DNA of 7,662 nucleotides, taken from positions 1 to 7,662 of the forward strand of contig JAIRWJ010000074.1 of assembly GCA_031269065.1 (NCBI GenBank). Reading direction: 5' to 3'. Position numbers and translations under genes: made by a program. Below the pieces are notes generated by a model, which searched no databases, was not told the DNA's origin, and was given only the letters and a program-made list of their open reading frames with translations. The DNA is from Rickettsiales bacterium. Its GTDB lineage: Bacteria > Pseudomonadota > Alphaproteobacteria > Rickettsiales > UBA1997. Shown here one piece after another: positions 6,111 to 7,662 of this stretch. Position 1 is the first letter of the stretch, and every line of letters starts with the position of its first letter.

Positions 6111-6700
6111 AGGTCGTCAATTTGGTAGCATCCATCGCTAAACTTTATAAAACTTTCCATGCCACCTTCCGCAAGTTTTCGTTTTATTTTGTAGAACATA
6201 GTTTCCAGAACCTGGTCGTTTTGTGTTTTTGAACCCCAAACAGCCCTCACTAGGTCTTTTTTGGTTATTTTTCCTTTTTCAACTGTTCTAATCAACTCCA
6301 TCTCTCTCTCTGTAAATCTAATAATAGTGTTACCATTTACCAGCGTACCTTCGTCGAAATTTAACATCCCAAAACTACGGAAAATAGTATTTGCACGACT
6401 ATGAGCTATGAAATTTGATATTTTTTGCAGGATACTGTCTATTCTGAATGGAGTCCGCACATTTACAGCATTCTCTGCAGATCTCAGACCTATATTTAGT
6501 ATCAGTTTACCGCTGAGACACAGACCAGTCAAAATCTCATCTACAAAACATAGTCCCACAGAGTCAAACAGAATAATATTCTGTGAACCCATTTCCACGA
6601 GCCCATTCTGATCAAATACCTTGACACTAGCTTCCCTCTCAAATCTTGTTCTCAGAGAGCTGATCAAAAACAGGTCATTAGAAAAAATTAGAACATTCAT
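6107..6700 (-). CDS. OmpR-type winged-helix regulator with degenerate receiver domain
   Basis: Residues 126-195 fit the Trans_reg_C winged helix: IRFTEREMELIRTVEK (127-142), KKDLVRAVWG (147-156), recognition helix LETMFYKIKRKLAEGG (165-180) and a wing ending SDGCYQI (188-194), in place of the usual GxGYxL. Residues 1-105 have the strand-helix rhythm of a response-regulator receiver. MNVLIFSNDL replaces the acidic pair with a single Asp9, NIILFDS puts an Asp at 46 near the phosphosite, and VRTPF (81-85) has Arg where the conserved Lys before Pro should be. Phosphorylation by a histidine kinase is therefore doubtful, and the protein is best read as a pseudo-receiver regulator. It starts 3 nt after pgpA and overlaps rbfA by 4 nt. 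Being inside the operon, it may regulate its own transcription. Its target is unknown. Confidence 0.82.
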   Translation of the reverse strand: MNVLIFSNDLFLISSLRTRFEREASVKVFDQNGLVEMGSQNIILFDSVGLCFVDEILTGLCLSGKLILNIGLRSAENAVNVRTPFRIDSILQKISNFIAHSRANTIFRSFGMLNFDEGTLVNGNTIIRFTEREMELIRTVEKGKITKKDLVRAVWGSKTQNDQVLETMFYKIKRKLAEGGMESFIKFSDGCYQIDDL

Positions 6701-6703
6701 AGA

Positions 6704-7267
6704 CTACCGAATAAACGCCCAGACGACTCTGAACAGCAGCAGATTGGTCAAACCGGCAAGGAAGCCAGCTACGACATCATCCAGCATGATCCCCAGAGCA
6801 TTCTTCATTTTAGAGTCTATTATGCCTATAATTCCCGGCTTCCATATATCAAATATCCTAAAAAAAACTACAGGAGTCACAAAGCCGAAAATGTACAGCA
6901 TATAGCCATAGCTCTCCTGCATGAGATCCAGACCTACTTTGCCAAGGGACGCAATTATTAGCAGAGACAGAAAAAAACTCAGCAACTGCCCAATAATCTC
7001 ATCCGCAATCACCTCTGGTGGATCATACGCCGGGTCACCTTTTTTTTTAAGGTAAATATCCACAGCCCTTAGAGCCAAAAAGAACAATACAAGAATAGCA
7101 AGGGCCATAAACAGCATTGGACTTTGAAGCTCAAAGTATTTGACCAGCGACATAATCAGAAACCAAAGCGGGAGCGTAGCCACACTACCAAGGGTGCCAG
7201 GGCAAAGTCTGCTCCAGCCCAGCCCCAGAAATGTAGCAATAAGTTCTGCAGTTCTAAAATTCAGCAT
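6704..7267 (-). CDS. pgpA: Phosphatidylglycerophosphatase A
   Basis: PgpA is an inner-membrane enzyme that removes phosphate from phosphatidylglycerol-phosphate, the last step of phosphatidylglycerol synthesis. The 187-aa product has family length and all its motifs: LCPGTLGSVAT (residues 21-31), DPPEVIADEIIGQ (82-94), FFRIFDIWKPG (135-145) and GIMLDDVVAG (159-168). The acidic residues in these are thought to bind Mg2+. Hydrophobic segments lie at about 31-45, 51-69, 91-107, 121-137 and 165-184. Codons 74-76 (KKK) are a run of nine A residues that could allow slippage. It is the first gene of a four-gene operon and has the best promoter in the window. A clear Shine-Dalgarno sequence is missing before its ATG. 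Confidence 0.95.
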   Translation of the reverse strand: MLNFRTAELIATFLGLGWSRLCPGTLGSVATLPLWFLIMSLVKYFELQSPMLFMALAILVLFFLALRAVDIYLKKKGDPAYDPPEVIADEIIGQLLSFFLSLLIIASLGKVGLDLMQESYGYMLYIFGFVTPVVFFRIFDIWKPGIIGIIDSKMKNALGIMLDDVVAGFLAGLTNLLLFRVVWAFIR

Positions 7268-7293
7268 ACCGTTGGTAAACAGTTAGTGCAACC

Positions 7294-7321
7294 ATAGTAG
7301 CACGAACCAAAATATTGTCAA
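7294..7321 (-). promoter_or_regulatory. Sigma-70 promoter of the pgpA operon
   Basis: On the minus strand a perfect TTGACA (7321-7316) is followed after 16 nt by TACTAT (7299-7294). The -10 is preceded by TGC, giving the extended form TGnTACTAT. The predicted start is near 7287, so the leader before the pgpA ATG at 7267 would be only about 20 nt. No other promoter is seen for the three downstream genes. Confidence 0.62.
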
Positions 7322-7333
7322 TTAATCGTCATG

Positions 7334-7354
7334 TTATACAGGTTCATAACCTGT
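7334..7354 (-). promoter_or_regulatory. Inverted repeat / putative operator upstream of the pgpA promoter
   Basis: ACAGGTT (7338-7344) and AACCTGT (7348-7354) are perfect 7-bp inverted arms around CAT. The site starts 16 bp upstream of the -35 of the pgpA promoter, where activators often bind. The minus-strand 17-mer GTTATGAACCTGTATAA (7350-7334) matches 14/17 bases of the site before rsfS. No T-run follows, so a terminator is less likely. Confidence 0.42.
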
Positions 7355-7377
7355 TAATTCCATGCAAATAACCATAT

Positions 7378-7476
7378 AAACTGATGCCTGCTTCGTTGCT
7401 CCGACGCTCGTTTGCTCACGTATTCTCGAATACGTCCAACCCCTGTGCTCCGCGACTTCTAGTAATCATTCAGTTT
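7378..7476. repeat. GC-rich repeat-like element with terminal inverted repeats
   Basis: The element is bounded by AAACTGA (7378-7384) and TCAGTTT (7470-7476); the stem extends by two pairs if one bulged T is allowed. Its interior is clearly richer in G+C than the flanks. It contains an 8-bp-arm hairpin, ACGTATTC and GAATACGT around TC (7418-7435), and an 8-nt periodic GAGC pattern on the minus strand (7417-7386). It has no coding capacity. The make-up resembles short dispersed palindromic elements or MITE remnants. No second copy is in the window and no target-site duplication is visible. Confidence 0.4.
7386..7417 (-). repeat. 8-nt periodic GAGCnnnn array
   Basis: On the minus strand four consecutive octamers read GAGCAAAC, GAGCGTCG, GAGCAACG and AAGCAGGC. 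The first three share GAGC and the fourth differs by one base in that core. A further GAGC occurs at 7450-7447. The array lies inside the repeat-like element. Confidence 0.45.
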
Positions 7477-7611
7477 TCGTAACATTTACAGGAGTCTAAC
7501 AGAGGGGGGAGTGAATTTGTCTCATATGCTGTGAATTAAGTCAATTCAAAAAAATATTTTATTTACACAGAAGTGTTGTATAGTAAGTACAGTTGGACTT
7601 TTTAGGGTTCA

Positions 7612-7662
7612 ATGGGTAGTAATATTTCTTTAATTTTTTTTGAAAGTTTTGAATTGGAGTTT
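7612..7662 (+). CDS. Possible start of a gene running off the window
   Basis: An ATG at 7612 opens 17 codons (MGSNISLIFFESFELEF) with no stop before the window ends. AGGG lies four bases upstream, a weak ribosome-binding site. No convincing promoter was found; TATAGT (7579-7584) lacks a properly spaced -35. Seventeen open codons can occur by chance, and two minus-strand frames are also open at the edge, so this is tentative. Confidence 0.22.
   Translation, partial: MGSNISLIFFESFELEF

Larger units (their letters stand above)
7268..7611. other. Non-coding region upstream of pgpA
   Basis: No supported gene lies here on either strand. From left to right it contains the pgpA promoter (7294-7321), a 17-bp inverted repeat (7338-7354), a GC-rich repeat-like element (7378-7476), a G6 run (7504-7509) and an AT-rich stretch (7541-7584). 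No tRNA or known riboswitch pattern was recognised. Confidence 0.6.

Noticed and set aside
7562..7662. C-terminal end of a minus-strand gene entering from the right edge
   Set aside because: Two minus frames are open for 19 and 33 codons, but their composition is low-complexity and nothing decides between them.
1..7662. CRISPR array, integrase, transposase or toxin-antitoxin module
   Set aside because: No regularly spaced direct repeats with unique spacers and no protein of these families was found.

Overview
The window looks like a gene-dense, moderately AT-rich piece of an alphaproteobacterial chromosome. Its proteins read most like those of an obligately intracellular Rickettsiales lineage. 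This is inferred from family resemblance: a long nitronate monooxygenase-like flavoprotein with a C-terminal cysteine motif, a small set of core genes, weak or absent Shine-Dalgarno sequences, and an orphan protein with a secretion-like tail. A Neorickettsia/Anaplasmataceae-type genome is my best guess. No rRNA, tRNA or other marker is present to prove it.

Layout. (1) 1-168 is an AT-rich leader carrying a perfect 16-bp palindrome. (2) 181-1290 (+) encodes an unrecognised protein of about 369 aa with a basic Arg-rich C-terminus. (3) 3417-1323 (-) is a two-gene unit, rsfS then metG, convergent with gene 2. (4) 3418-3811 is a gene-free divergent intergenic region. (5) 3812-5215 (+) encodes the nitronate monooxygenase/FabK-like flavin oxidoreductase. 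(6) 7267-5246 (-) is a tight four-gene operon: pgpA, an OmpR-type winged-helix regulator with a degenerate receiver domain, rbfA, and a DUF721/DciA-like gene. Junctions are a 3-nt gap, a 4-nt ATGA overlap and a short overlap. (7) 7268-7662 is mostly non-coding. It holds the pgpA promoter, a 17-bp inverted repeat, a roughly 100-bp GC-rich repeat-like element and possibly the first codons of another gene.

How the genes fit together. Most are housekeeping genes: tRNA charging (MetG), ribosome assembly and silencing (RbfA, RsfS), replicative helicase loading (DciA-like) and phosphatidylglycerol synthesis (PgpA). The regulator embedded between pgpA and rbfA probably responds to something other than phosphorylation. 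A 17-bp motif (14/17 identical between two sites) lies upstream of both minus-strand operons, with partial matches before the two plus-strand genes. This hints at a shared regulator but is not statistically secure from this window alone.

The least ordinary items are the orphan effector-like gene with its palindrome, the HIGG variant and two insertions in MetG, the pseudo-receiver regulator, the A9 tract in pgpA, and the GC-rich 8-nt-periodic element near 7400. I see no clear evidence for a complete novel multi-gene system.
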